Part shown: piece after piece, positions 53,363 through 62,446 of the stretch
Layout of the letters: the number at the start of each line of letters is the position of its first letter
Numbering within the stretch: the first letter of the stretch is position 1
NCBI GenBank assembly: GCA_902591495.1
Contig: CACJAW010000004.1
Location: 1-64,000, forward strand
Direction: 5' to 3'
Length of the DNA stretch: 64,000 nt
Source of the DNA: an uncultured Pseudohongiella sp.
GTDB lineage: Bacteria; Pseudomonadota; Gammaproteobacteria; Pseudomonadales; Pseudohongiellaceae
Position numbers and translations under genes: made by a program
The notes under the pieces: model-generated
Databases searched by the model: none
What the model was told of the DNA's origin: nothing
Seen by the model: only the letters and a program-made list of their open reading frames with translations

Positions 53363-55579
53363 TTACGAATCTAAATCGAACCTATCTAAGGTCATTACCT
53401 TAGTCCAGGCAGCCACAAAGTCCTCAACAAATTCTTCTTTTGCGTCATCAGCCGCATAAAACTCTGAAATCGCGCGCAATTCTGAGTTAGAACCAAATAT
53501 CAGATCAACCGGAGTTGCGGTATAAAGAATCGCATTGGAGCCTTGCTCTCGTCCTTCATATACCCCTTCTTCTGAAGATGGAGCCCACCTAATCGACATA
53601 TCAACGAGATTAACAAAGAAGCTATTGTCCAAGACACCGGGAGAACTTGTCAGAACACCATGAGAACTGCTGTCTGCGTTAGCATTTAAAGCTCTCATTC
53701 CTGCCACTAGCACTGCCATTTCAGGCGCAGTTAAATTCAGTAGAGCAGCTTTTTCGACAAGCATCTCTGCAGGAGACCGTTGGTTATCATCACCAAAATA
53801 GTTTTTAAATCCATCCGCTGAAGGCTCTAAGACAGAGAAGGAGTTCTCATCGGTCTGATCTTGGGATGCGTCGGCTCGACCTGGGATAAAAGGAACCTCT
53901 ATGTCAAAACCACCCTGAGATGCGGCTTCTTCTATGGCGACGGCTCCAGCTAGCACAATTAGGTCGGCCAATGAAACACTTCGACGTGAGTTACTGTTAT
54001 TGAAGTCCATTTGTATATCACTAAGAACACCGAGAACTCGATCGATCTCATTTGAATCGTTTACTGCCCAGGAGCGCTGTGGTGCTAACCTTATACGAGC
54101 CCCATTTGCACCTCCCCTGTAGTCTGTACCTCGAAAGGACGATGCTGAAGACCATGCAGTTCTAACTAATTCAGAGACATTAAGATTTGATCCAGCAATT
54201 GCTGATTTTAACTCAGAAATATCGCCTTCTCTTAAATTCGACCCTGTCGATGGGATCGGATCTTGCCATACTAGCTCCTCGTCAGGCGCAAGATTCCCCA
54301 GATAGCGTGAGCTTGGCCCCATATCGCGATGCGTGAGTTTGAACCAAGCCCTTGCAAAAGCATCTTCAAACAATTCTGGATTTTCAAGCCAGCGACTGGT
54401 GATGGCACGATATTCAGGATCAACTCTCAACGCCAAATCAGTAGTAAACATCATAGGCGCATGTCTAATGTTAGAGTCGTGAGCATCAGGCACCAAATTA
54501 GAAGCGGCTCCCTCAGCAGGTTCCCACTGAGTTGCACCTGCTGGACTTTGAGTTTGAACCCACTCATAACCATAGAGGTTTTCCAGGTAATTGTGAGTCC
54601 AAGCCGCAGGATTTATCGTCCAGGCCCCCTCTAAGCCACTTGTAATTGTGTCAGCTGCATTACCCGAGCCATAGGTATTTTTCCAACCTAAACCTTGCTC
54701 CTCGATTGTCGCTCCTTCAGGCTCAGCACCAACGTAGTCATCCGGACTAGCGGCACCATGAGCTTTTCCAAATGTATGCCCTCCGGCAATTAGTGCCGCA
54801 GTTTCCTCATCGTTCATGGCCATTAGACCAAAAGCCTCTCTGATAGCATCAGCAGCAGACTGCGGGTCAGAATTTCCTCCTGGCCCTTGTGGGTTCACAT
54901 AAATCAGTCCCATTTGAGTCGCACCAAAAGGTTTCAGCAATTTTCCATCACCCCCTCGACGATTCGAGGCTAACCACTCACCCTCCGGTCCCCAATTAAC
55001 ATCTTCAGGCATCCATGAATCTTCTCTACCTCCCGCAAACCCGAAGGTCTCAAAACCCATCGACTCCATAGCAACTGTACCAGCAAGAATCATTAGATCT
55101 GCCCATGAAATGGACCTACCATACTTTTTCTTTATTGGCAGCAGCAGATATCTTGCCTTGTCTAAATTGGCATTATCTGGCCAACTGTTTAAGGGTGCGA
55201 AACGTTGCAATCCACCATCAGCGCCTCCTCTACCATCTGTAGTTCTATAAGTGCCAGCGCTATGCCAGGCCATCCTGATAAAAAACGGGCCATAATGACC
55301 AAAGTCTGCAGGCCACCAATCTTGTGAATTTGTCATAAGCTCAATTAGATCGCTTTTTAGAGCATCCATATCAAGGCTTTCATATGCCTCTCGGTAATTA
55401 AAACTATCACCCATTGGGTTTAAATGACTTGCACTATTATTCAGAGGCTCCAAGCTCAGTTGATTTGGCCACCAATAATCATTGTCTGGCATGGAATTCT
55501 GTGCTGACGATTCACCCATAGTGAAAAACAAAACTGGTAAAATGACCGCTAAAAAAGATGATGGTTTTTTTCGAATCAC
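53363..55579 (-). CDS. katG: Exported catalase-peroxidase KatG
   Basis: A 738-residue haem enzyme that removes hydrogen peroxide and has peroxidase activity. The distal residues are in [14 protein letters not shown] (Arg102, Trp105, His106), the proximal His in [15 protein letters not shown]. The Met-Tyr-Trp crosslink partners needed for catalase action can be seen: Trp105, Tyr in [12 protein letters not shown] and Met in [11 protein letters not shown]. The second, degenerate haem-free domain follows. An N-terminal signal peptide, [24 protein letters not shown], suggests a periplasmic enzyme, like KatP of E. coli O157. GTG start with GGGGAGAAG upstream. A terminator follows the gene; an OxyR site is not evident. 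Confidence 0.95.
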   Translation of the reverse strand: MIRKKPSSFLAVILPVLFFTMGESSAQNSMPDNDYWWPNQLSLEPLNNSASHLNPMGDSFNYREAYESLDMDALKSDLIELMTNSQDWWPADFGHYGPFFIRMAWHSAGTYRTTDGRGGADGGLQRFAPLNSWPDNANLDKARYLLLPIKKKYGRSISWADLMILAGTVAMESMGFETFGFAGGREDSWMPEDVNWGPEGEWLASNRRGGDGKLLKPFGATQMGLIYVNPQGPGGNSDPQSAADAIREAFGLMAMNDEETAALIAGGHTFGKAHGAASPDDYVGAEPEGATIEEQGLGWKNTYGSGNAADTITSGLEGAWTINPAAWTHNYLENLYGYEWVQTQSPAGATQWEPAEGAASNLVPDAHDSNIRHAPMMFTTDLALRVDPEYRAITSRWLENPELFEDAFARAWFKLTHRDMGPSSRYLGNLAPDEELVWQDPIPSTGSNLREGDISELKSAIAGSNLNVSELVRTAWSSASSFRGTDYRGGANGARIRLAPQRSWAVNDSNEIDRVLGVLSDIQMDFNNSNSRRSVSLADLIVLAGAVAIEEAASQGGFDIEVPFIPGRADASQDQTDENSFSVLEPSADGFKNYFGDDNQRSPAEMLVEKAALLNLTAPEMAVLVAGMRALNANADSSSHGVLTSSPGVLDNSFFVNLVDMSIRWAPSSEEGVYEGREQGSNAILYTATPVDLIFGSNSELRAISEFYAADDAKEEFVEDFVAAWTKVMTLDRFDLDS

Positions 55580-55777
55580 AACTCTTCTCCCCTAAACTAC
55601 TAATGATGTGAATAGAGTGATAAATTACCGTGGCATGAAGATTTTGTACAATGATTATTTTCGATACAGGTAATTGGATTTTTCTGTTAGCTGTAACCTA
55701 TCAGATTTATGTTAGTAAAACTGTTGATATCTAGATCGCATTGATTTCCAATTGATGATAAAAATTAGGGAATAAAG

Positions 55778-56914
55778 TTGAATAAAGCATCGTTATTAAT
55801 CTTGTTATTGTTTGCATCTTCAGCCACCCCCCAAGACCTCACACTAGACGCATCTCTAGGGTTGTTTGATTTAGTATCTGGTTTTGAAGATGACCCGCTA
55901 GTGATCCCAATCGCCGCAGGAGGACAAGAAAGCGCGGAAGAATTAGGCAGTGACTGTTATGGATTGGTTGCTGACCGTCCAGATGTATCTATCAATTATT
56001 CGAGTGGAGAGTTTGAGTTAAATTTTGCTGTTCTGAGTGAAATTGACACTACGCTAGTAATTAACACTCCAAACGGTCAATGGGTATGCAATGATGACTA
56101 TAATTTGGTAAATCCCGGAATAAGTTTTGACGATCCTCAAAGTGGTCAATACGACATTTGGATAGGGGTTTATTCGGCAAACGATGAGCTCGATATGTCC
56201 CAACTTTTAGTATCAGAAGCTGATATTGATGATTTGTTTGGCTTGTATGAAAATTTTAGTCAAGGCAACGACGAGAATGTTGCCAGCGGTGGCTCAGGGA
56301 CCGGTTTTGTAATTAACAGCGATGGTCATGTGTTGACAAATTTTCACGTTATCGAAGGTTGTTCAGAAATCACTTTCCAGATTCGTGGTATCGAAGCTAA
56401 GAGTGTGTCGTTAATATCATCTAATCCGTCAGCTGATTTAGCCTTACTAAAACTTAATAGTTTTGACGGAGACCCGGCGAAATTCTCACCAGTAACCCAG
56501 ATTCAAATGGGTTCCGAACTTTTTGTGTATGGATTTCCTCTCGCGGGAGACTTATCAGCTCAAGGAAATTTTACTAACGGAATTGTAAGTTCAACGAACG
56601 GTTTAAATGATGACATGACACAATTTCAAATGACTGCGCCCGTCCAGCCTGGCAATAGTGGAGGGCCTGTTCTAAATAGAAATGGTAACGTGCTGGGTGT
56701 AGTCGTAGCCACGGCAAATCAGGATTTTTTTCGACAGCAACGAGGCACTGACACACAAAATATAAACTTTGCTATACATGGCGAGATCACTAAACGATTT
56801 TTGGAAAATAACAATATACCTCATGAAGTAGCCGAGAGTGAAACCGACACGATGTTACTCTCAGAAGTTGCAAGTCGAGCTCAGGAATATACTGGAATTT
56901 TACTATGCTTATGA
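55778..56914 (+). CDS. Exported trypsin-like serine protease with an N-terminal beta domain
   Basis: A 378-residue protein: signal peptide (to about residue 19), an N-terminal region (about 30-150) with NTPNGQWVCNDDYN and SGQYDIWIGVY that resembles bacterial pre-peptidase-type beta-sandwich domains, then an S1C-type (HtrA-like) protease domain. The triad is His190 (LTNFHVIEG), Asp220 (PSADLALLKL) and Ser294 (PGNSGGPVLN). There is no PDZ domain, so it is not DegP. The start is TTG at 55778 with AGGGA upstream. It is translationally coupled to the next gene by an ATGA overlap. It may mature or degrade extracytoplasmic proteins; its substrate is unknown. Confidence 0.88.
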   Translation: MNKASLLILLLFASSATPQDLTLDASLGLFDLVSGFEDDPLVIPIAAGGQESAEELGSDCYGLVADRPDVSINYSSGEFELNFAVLSEIDTTLVINTPNGQWVCNDDYNLVNPGISFDDPQSGQYDIWIGVYSANDELDMSQLLVSEADIDDLFGLYENFSQGNDENVASGGSGTGFVINSDGHVLTNFHVIEGCSEITFQIRGIEAKSVSLISSNPSADLALLKLNSFDGDPAKFSPVTQIQMGSELFVYGFPLAGDLSAQGNFTNGIVSSTNGLNDDMTQFQMTAPVQPGNSGGPVLNRNGNVLGVVVATANQDFFRQQRGTDTQNINFAIHGEITKRFLENNNIPHEVAESETDTMLLSEVASRAQEYTGILLCL

Positions 56915-58359
56915 TAGATTTTTTTACAAATAAACTTCTTAAGAAACATTTCTATGGAAATTTTTTTTCATCTTATGTCCTATTAATTTTCATGTCAGCA
57001 ACTGTTTTTTCTGCAGAGCAGCAAGCTGGGTTTAATATAACAGCCCTTGATCGTTACGTGAGGGAACCAGATCCTAATTATTCATATAACATTATCAAAA
57101 CCATTGGTCATGAAGACTATGACACTTTCATCCTCGAGATGACTTCCCAGAAATGGTTAACTGAAGAAGAAGTAAATCACCCATTATGGGAACATTACAT
57201 GGTGATCGTAGCTCCTACCGAATTAAGAAGTGACATAGGCTTCCTTACGATTACCGGCGGCAGTAAAGCAAACAATGCACCGAGTGAGGCTCTTCAAACT
57301 GACATTAAAAGAGCTCTAGAAACAGGCACTGTAGTGAGTACACTCTACATGGTTCCTAATCAACCCTTAACCTTCTCAGATGATGATGGTCTTCTGCGTG
57401 CAGAGGACTCTATCATTGCATATACTTGGGATAAATATCTCAGAAGTGGTGATGATAAATGGCCGCTGAGACTTCCAATGACAAAAGCTGCTGTTAGGGC
57501 AATGGATACCATTTCCGATCTGATGATGGATAAAGATGGGGGCGGCAGGGCGGTAGACAAATTTGTTGTGGCCGGAGGATCCAAAAGAGGTTGGACAACT
57601 TGGACAACAGCCGTTGTGGACAACCGGGTCATTGCAATTATGCCGATCGTGATTGATATGTTAAATGTCAGCGAGTCTTTCAAACATCACTTTGAAGTTT
57701 ATGGAGCCTATTCAATGGCAGTCCTAGATTACGTTATCAGTGGAAATGTTAATTGGATTGATACACCTCAATGGGATGCTCTTATGGATATTGTTGAACC
57801 CTATGAGTATCGACACCGGCTCTCGTTACCAAAATACATTTTAAATTCAACGGGTGATGAATTTTTCTTACCCGATTCGTCTCAGTTTTACTGGAGAGAC
57901 CTGGTCGGTGAAAAGCACTTAAGATACGTACCAAACTCAAATCACAGCATGGCTGACACCGATATCTACGATAGTGTTGACGCCTGGTATCACTCAATCG
58001 TGCATAATGTAAAACCTCCCCGCTATTCATGGGATTTATCAGAGGATGGAACTATTAACGTATTTTCTTTCGACAAACCTGAGAAAGTATTACTGTGGCA
58101 AGCACATAATCCCGATAAACGAAATTTCACTCAGGCACTTATCGGAAAAGCCTATAGTAGCTCTCTGATAACAGAGAGCGAACCAGGCGTCTACAAAGTC
58201 AAACTAGATCCACCTGAAACTGGCTTTACCGCTTGCTATGTTGAAATGCATTACCCTAGTGGTATTGAAACGCCCTTTAAATTTTCGACCGGCGTAAAGG
58301 TTGTACCAGACATTACTGAACATACCTGGGAATTTAAACCTGACAGTGCACGTAACTAG
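56911..58359 (+). CDS. PqaA-family protein (PhoPQ-activated pathogenicity-related)
   Basis: A 482-residue exported alpha/beta-hydrolase-like protein of the PqaA family, named after Salmonella PqaA, which is regulated by PhoPQ and linked to resistance to antimicrobial peptides. A long signal peptide ends near TVFSAEQQAG. The nucleophile elbow is VVAGGSKRGWTTWTTAVVD, followed by PIVIDMLNVSESFKHHFEVYGAYS, a signature of the family; LNSTGDEFFLPDSS and PNSNHSM suit the remaining catalytic Asp and His. I take ATG 56911 (ATGA overlap with the protease stop) rather than 56905. The enzyme activity is unknown. Confidence 0.88.
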   Translation: MIDFFTNKLLKKHFYGNFFSSYVLLIFMSATVFSAEQQAGFNITALDRYVREPDPNYSYNIIKTIGHEDYDTFILEMTSQKWLTEEEVNHPLWEHYMVIVAPTELRSDIGFLTITGGSKANNAPSEALQTDIKRALETGTVVSTLYMVPNQPLTFSDDDGLLRAEDSIIAYTWDKYLRSGDDKWPLRLPMTKAAVRAMDTISDLMMDKDGGGRAVDKFVVAGGSKRGWTTWTTAVVDNRVIAIMPIVIDMLNVSESFKHHFEVYGAYSMAVLDYVISGNVNWIDTPQWDALMDIVEPYEYRHRLSLPKYILNSTGDEFFLPDSSQFYWRDLVGEKHLRYVPNSNHSMADTDIYDSVDAWYHSIVHNVKPPRYSWDLSEDGTINVFSFDKPEKVLLWQAHNPDKRNFTQALIGKAYSSSLITESEPGVYKVKLDPPETGFTACYVEMHYPSGIETPFKFSTGVKVVPDITEHTWEFKPDSARN

Positions 58360-58361
58360 CA

Positions 58362-58392
58362 AGTTCATACCTCTAACAAGAATCTATGAACT
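58362..58392. terminator. Possible bidirectional terminator between convergent genes
   Basis: AGTTCATA (58362-58369) and TATGAACT (58385-58392) form an 8-bp stem with a 15-base loop between the PqaA-family and NTF2-like genes. The plus strand continues with AACTTTAAG, so the T-run is short. Confidence 0.4.
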
Positions 58393-58404
58393 GAACTTTA
58401 AGTC

Positions 58405-58833
58405 TCAATTTTTATGAGTATATTTGCGCCCAGCATAGTCGAAATCTCTGAGCTCACGGTTTCGACGATCATTGAGAAAATAATTACAATGATAAGATCG
58501 AATTTCTGAGATTTTGTTATCCACGAAAACAAACCACTCTGTACCCCTCAAAATTTCATGCTTTAACTCGATTGAGGGCTTCCATCTCATAGACCACTCA
58601 ATGACCGCTTCAGGCTCACTTACGAGAGCATGATCTATTCCCCAAGTAGCTTCTGTTTTTGGTGCAACTTTACACCAGTAATTTGCTAGGCCTACTGCCG
58701 ATCTTACCGGCTCATGATCTACGAAGTAATGCACAATATCATCTGTAAAGGTTGATTTCATAAGTGCCGCATCACGCTGATTACAGGCATCATAATACTT
58801 CTCAATTATCTGAATATAAGGATGCTTAGTCAT
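58405..58833 (-). CDS. NTF2-like (SnoaL-type) protein
   Basis: A 142-residue cytoplasmic protein with the SnoaL/nuclear transport factor 2 fold pattern: an N-terminal helix YIQIIEKYYDACNQRDAALMKSTFTDDI, then a sheet with AVIEWSMRWKPSIELKHEILRGTEWFVFVDNKISEIRSYH, typical of SnoaL-like domains that hold small hydrophobic substrates. Conserved acidic and His residues could be catalytic or ligand-binding, but the family is too diverse to name a reaction. CCGGAG precedes the ATG. It follows the next gene's stop by 27 bases. Confidence 0.75.
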   Translation of the reverse strand: MTKHPYIQIIEKYYDACNQRDAALMKSTFTDDIVHYFVDHEPVRSAVGLANYWCKVAPKTEATWGIDHALVSEPEAVIEWSMRWKPSIELKHEILRGTEWFVFVDNKISEIRSYHCNYFLNDRRNRELRDFDYAGRKYTHKN

Positions 58834-58860
58834 ATGCTCCGGAAAGATATAATAATGCCG

Positions 58861-59424
58861 TTAAAATTTCCGCGTCTCCTCTATGGCCTTAATAACTCTC
58901 TCATATCTCTGAGATTGCTCAGTTAAAATTGTGCGGACCTCTTCTTTTGAAATTTTCTGACAGTCACCCTCAACTACTGGACCAGAGACATCATCTATCA
59001 AACTAACATCTTCAACATCAGCTTCCGGTGTTTCACTTTTATTTTTATAGAGAAACCTACCAGACATCCGATCAATCTCTATGAAAATTTCACTACCCAC
59101 ATACAGGTCAATTCTCTCAAGACCCATATTTATTTTAAAATCCGACGTAGAAGGTTGGGAGTCTAAAAGATTTAGATCTCTTAACAATTCATTAGCTGTG
59201 TAACTTTGGACCGGAAAGCTTTCATCTGTATATAAATTGTAGCCCCGCCACAAACCCAAAGCTTCTGAAATTTGCCAAACCTCCCCCTGAAGCGCTCTCT
59301 CTCTATTCCCATCGAGAGAAATTTGGGACCATGGATTATCATACTGGCAATAAAGATAGAGGTTGTCATCCTGCGCAAAAACGCAACTAGGCAATAATAT
59401 TAGAATAAAATATAAATTTTTCAT
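58861..59424 (-). CDS. Secreted protein of unknown function
   Basis: A 187-residue protein with a clear signal peptide, MKNLYFILILLPSCVFAQ, cleaved before DDN. The mature part holds two cysteines (LYCQYDNPW and EGDCQKIS), one early and one late, which could form a disulfide. The body is mixed alpha/beta with an acidic stretch EADVEDVSLIDDVSG, and it ends in a helix EEVRTILTEQSQRYERVIKAIEETRKF. I do not recognise a family. The short gap to the NTF2-like gene suggests co-transcription. A periplasmic location is inferred from the signal peptide. Confidence 0.7.
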   Translation of the reverse strand: MKNLYFILILLPSCVFAQDDNLYLYCQYDNPWSQISLDGNRERALQGEVWQISEALGLWRGYNLYTDESFPVQSYTANELLRDLNLLDSQPSTSDFKINMGLERIDLYVGSEIFIEIDRMSGRFLYKNKSETPEADVEDVSLIDDVSGPVVEGDCQKISKEEVRTILTEQSQRYERVIKAIEETRKF

Positions 59425-59511
59425 TAGTCTATTGTACCAACTGAAAACTGATCGCTAAAAATAAATTTTTCAACATGCTATAAACAACGATTAAGATAGC
59501 TTATCAACGCT

Positions 59512-60018
59512 TCATGAGAACCATGGATGCACACCAAATTGATTTTTAGCCACATCTTGTCCGCTTTCAATTCTCAATTTGATTCCCTTAGTAACTGCTC
59601 GGAGGTATTGACGAAGCCTAGGGCGTAACCAGAATACATGAATAAAAAACCTTAAAGCTTTGAAGTAGCGAAGCAGAAAAGCCGATCTCACTTCGATGGA
59701 AATCATGCATTCGGATTCACAAATCTCTTCCAGACGCCAAGAGACCATTGACTTTTCCCCATTTCGTTTACCAATTACAAGATCATAGCCTACACCGTCT
59801 ATCCATTTGCAGAATTCGCGCTCATAAATCAAACCGCTGTAATAATGAACCTCATCTTTTGAGTTATGCTCTTGCCAATGTTTAACAGGATTTTTTGCAC
59901 AATAAGGATGGAATTTTTCAAGGTTCCCTGGCGTAGAAATCAGTTGCCATACTTCCGGCGCAGAAGCATGAACAGTTGTTGAAATCTTTACCGGCCAATT
60001 AAGATCCTTCACCTGCAT
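59512..60018 (-). CDS. SRPBCC family protein (START/Bet v1-like)
   Basis: A 168-residue protein with the SRPBCC lipid- or ligand-binding fold: the opening VKISTTVHASAPEVWQLISTPGNLEKFHPYCAKNPVKHW is the usual pattern for a hydrophobic pocket protein. The C-terminal helix KALRFFIHVFWLRPRLRQYLRAVTKGIKLRIE is strongly basic. It could bind a lipid or act as a cyclase/aromatase; the sequence does not settle it. No signal peptide. GGAGAGC lies about 12 bases before the ATG. It is 24 bases after the PD40 gene and may be co-transcribed. Confidence 0.78.
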   Translation of the reverse strand: MQVKDLNWPVKISTTVHASAPEVWQLISTPGNLEKFHPYCAKNPVKHWQEHNSKDEVHYYSGLIYEREFCKWIDGVGYDLVIGKRNGEKSMVSWRLEEICESECMISIEVRSAFLLRYFKALRFFIHVFWLRPRLRQYLRAVTKGIKLRIESGQDVAKNQFGVHPWFS

Positions 60019-60042
60019 AACTATAAGTGCTCTCCAGAACAG

Positions 60043-60900
60043 CTATCTTATATTTCTAATAGAATCATATGGCACATACCAAATATCCTTTTCCCCCTTA
60101 CCTCCTGATCTCTCGGAGTCAAAGTAAAACAAACTATAATCAGGAGAAAAAGCCGGACACCTGTCCGCAGTTTCAGTATTTACCTCTGGGCCCAGATTAA
60201 CCAAATCTGACCAAATCCCGTTAGGCTCTAGGTGAGAAACATAAATATCTTCACCTCCGTAACCTTCTGGCAAGGCTGCAGTAATGTATAACGATTTTCC
60301 ATCTTTCGAAGGTAGTGAATGATGCTCATCAAATTTGCTATTAATATTTGGTCCCATATTTACTGCCTCCTGCCAAACTCCATGTATTTTTTCCGAGGTC
60401 CAAATATCATTAGCGCCATAACCTCCAGGACGTGTTGAAGTCCAGTAAGCAATTTCCCAATTATCGCCAGAAAAATAAATACAGTGGTCCATATATGGAG
60501 TGTTGAATGGTCCTTCGAGATTCATTGGCGATCCCCAGCCGTTTTCTGTTCGACTGCTGACCCACAAATCCATACTACCTTTGCCACCTGGTCGATCACT
60601 CATGATAAATAATTGAGATCCATCTGGAGATAGTAAGGGCTCAAAATCCGAGTATTCGTCGGAACTCACCTCAAGGACAACAGAAGGCTCAGACCACTCC
60701 GAACCATCAAAATAAGAAACACAGATGTCACTCCCAGATCGACCTTCCCTATTGTGACAGTTTATATACACCTCTTTACCATCAACAGAAAACGTTGGCT
60801 CTGCGTCCAGATGCATTGAGTTTATAGACTCCATATTAATAGGATCAGACAAACAATGTCCCGACAGAAGAAAGATTGCACCTAACTTATAATTTCTCAT
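60043..60900 (-). CDS. Exported PD40 (WD40-like beta-propeller) protein
   Basis: A 285-residue protein with a short signal sequence and five spaced copies of a propeller repeat whose core reads R-x-G-G-x-G-x-x-D-[IL]-W: DRPGGKGSMDLW, TRPGGYGANDIW, LPEGYGGEDIYV and ERSGGKGEKDIW, plus a diverged first copy NREGRSGSDICV. Each is preceded by an FSPDG-like strand turn. This is the PD40 family of TolB-type propellers, which bind proteins or carbohydrates. No other domain is attached, so it may work as a standalone scaffold or enzyme of the glycosidase-like propeller type. The role is unknown. Confidence 0.82.
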   Translation of the reverse strand: MRNYKLGAIFLLSGHCLSDPINMESINSMHLDAEPTFSVDGKEVYINCHNREGRSGSDICVSYFDGSEWSEPSVVLEVSSDEYSDFEPLLSPDGSQLFIMSDRPGGKGSMDLWVSSRTENGWGSPMNLEGPFNTPYMDHCIYFSGDNWEIAYWTSTRPGGYGANDIWTSEKIHGVWQEAVNMGPNINSKFDEHHSLPSKDGKSLYITAALPEGYGGEDIYVSHLEPNGIWSDLVNLGPEVNTETADRCPAFSPDYSLFYFDSERSGGKGEKDIWYVPYDSIRNIR

Positions 60901-60956
60901 AATTTTTCTACATCTTTTACAGTAAAAATTGGTAAAACTAAGAATATTTATCTTAT

Positions 60957-62177
60957 TTAATCCTTTATTAAACCCTTCTGCGTGCTTAGTTCTCTAATTT
61001 TTTCTGCCCGTCTTGTCAGGTTACCACGACCTGAAGTTAAACGTTTAGCGGCTAGATCTATTTCGCTATCTGCATGTGTAATTGCTTTTTTAACTGCGCC
61101 GAGTGTCTCTCCAAACTTCAAAAACCCATCATACATCTTGTCAACTTCCTCTATGATTGTCTTTATATTCTCTATTTGGCTATGGCGGCGCCAGAGATAC
61201 GCCACACTCCTCAATGCGGGAAGCAACATAGACTGGCTAACTAGGACTACATTCTTTTCAATGGCCAGATCTTGCAAACTTGGATCTTCATCCATAGCTG
61301 TGATCAAAGCAGATTCTATTCCCATAAATAACATTACATAGTCTACTGTTAGCAATCCTTCAGCTGTTTCGTATCTTTTTTCTGATAAACTTTTAATATG
61401 ATTTCTAATCGATAGAAGGTGTTGTTGGAGATGTTCTTCTTTCTCTTCAGAAGATTTTGTGTTCACATATCTGCTATACGCTACCAAAGATACTTTCGAG
61501 TCGACGATTACCACCTCCGACTGATCCTCTCCGTCCCCTGGCATTTTTATGAGTACATCTGGTTTTAGGGGTCGTCCCTCTTCGTTTTTTAAATTGAACC
61601 CCTTACCCTGCTCAAAAAAGTTTACTCCTTCCTTTAAACCCGATTTTTCTAGGAGTGCCCGAAGAACTATTTCTCCCCATGCTCCTTGAGCACGCTGATC
61701 TCCCCTTAAAACCTGTGACAGTCCCTCTGCCTTTTCACCAAGGCCAGCGCTCAATGCATTTAGGTTTGAAATTTCCTGCTTAAGCGTAGCCTTTTCTTTG
61801 ATATCAGTCTCTCTGTATGTCTTTGTTTCTCTCTTAAACTCCTCAATTTGTTTTTTTAACGGGGTTATGATCGTGTCCAGCTCCTCCGAGTGTTTCTCCC
61901 GGTTAGTTTTAGCGAGCTCTAAAAGGATCGAATTAGCTGAAGCTTTGAATTGTTCTTTGAGCACCCCTTGACGACTTTCTAGCTCAGCATTCTTTGCTTC
62001 AGCCTTTGTTTTTTCTTCAAACAGTCTGCTATTCACTTCCCTTTGAGATTCTAATTCCATCCGTAGACCTTTTAATTCACGATTCTTCATTGTGGCTAAA
62101 ATCAAAAAGCTACTTATGCATCCAATTACAAGACTTACAAAACTTACAAGAAAGAAAACAAGCATAGAAGTGTTCAT
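60957..62177 (-). CDS. rmuC: DNA recombination protein RmuC
   Basis: A 406-residue protein that limits DNA inversions in E. coli and is thought to be a nuclease. Domains: an N-terminal membrane helix (about residues 5-28), a coiled coil (about 30-150), and the RmuC domain with GDQRAQGAWGEIVLRALLEKSGL and the PD-(D/E)XK-like VVIVDSKVSLVAYSRY. LLTVDYVMLFMGIESAL and ALRSVAYLWRRHSQ are also family blocks. A GAGGGAC ribosome-binding site precedes the ATG. The family has been reported to restrict foreign DNA in some settings, but nothing here shows a defence locus. Confidence 0.92.
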   Translation of the reverse strand: MNTSMLVFFLVSFVSLVIGCISSFLILATMKNRELKGLRMELESQREVNSRLFEEKTKAEAKNAELESRQGVLKEQFKASANSILLELAKTNREKHSEELDTIITPLKKQIEEFKRETKTYRETDIKEKATLKQEISNLNALSAGLGEKAEGLSQVLRGDQRAQGAWGEIVLRALLEKSGLKEGVNFFEQGKGFNLKNEEGRPLKPDVLIKMPGDGEDQSEVVIVDSKVSLVAYSRYVNTKSSEEKEEHLQQHLLSIRNHIKSLSEKRYETAEGLLTVDYVMLFMGIESALITAMDEDPSLQDLAIEKNVVLVSQSMLLPALRSVAYLWRRHSQIENIKTIIEEVDKMYDGFLKFGETLGAVKKAITHADSEIDLAAKRLTSGRGNLTRRAEKIRELSTQKGLIKD

Positions 62178-62374
62178 GTAAGTCCCTCACAAGACTATTA
62201 GTTACCAAACTTAGGTCATGACTGCCAAGAAGAGCGTTTGTAATACTTACCTTTCGGCCCTTTCAATTGGTAGCAGTTTATCTCAGACTTGAGTTTGAAG
62301 ACAGGGAGAAAGTTACTACGATCGAGGTGCTCATGAGTGCGAGAAGGGATGAGGCTTAATTATTATTTACGAAC

Positions 62375-62414
62375 CTTAAAGCCCCGGCTGTAATAACAGC
62401 AGCAGGGCTTTAAG
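62375..62414. terminator. Hairpin between rmuC and the secreted duplicated protein gene
   Basis: CTTAAAGCCC and GGGCTTTAAG form a perfect 10-bp stem, with an inner GCTGT-AATA-ACAGC hairpin. It lies 33 bases after the stop of the minus-strand gene at 62447, so it probably terminates it. The T-run (GTAGTTTTT) is better on the plus strand. Confidence 0.65.
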
Positions 62415-62446
62415 TAGTTTTTCCTAAAACTAAGTAGAAATTCAAA

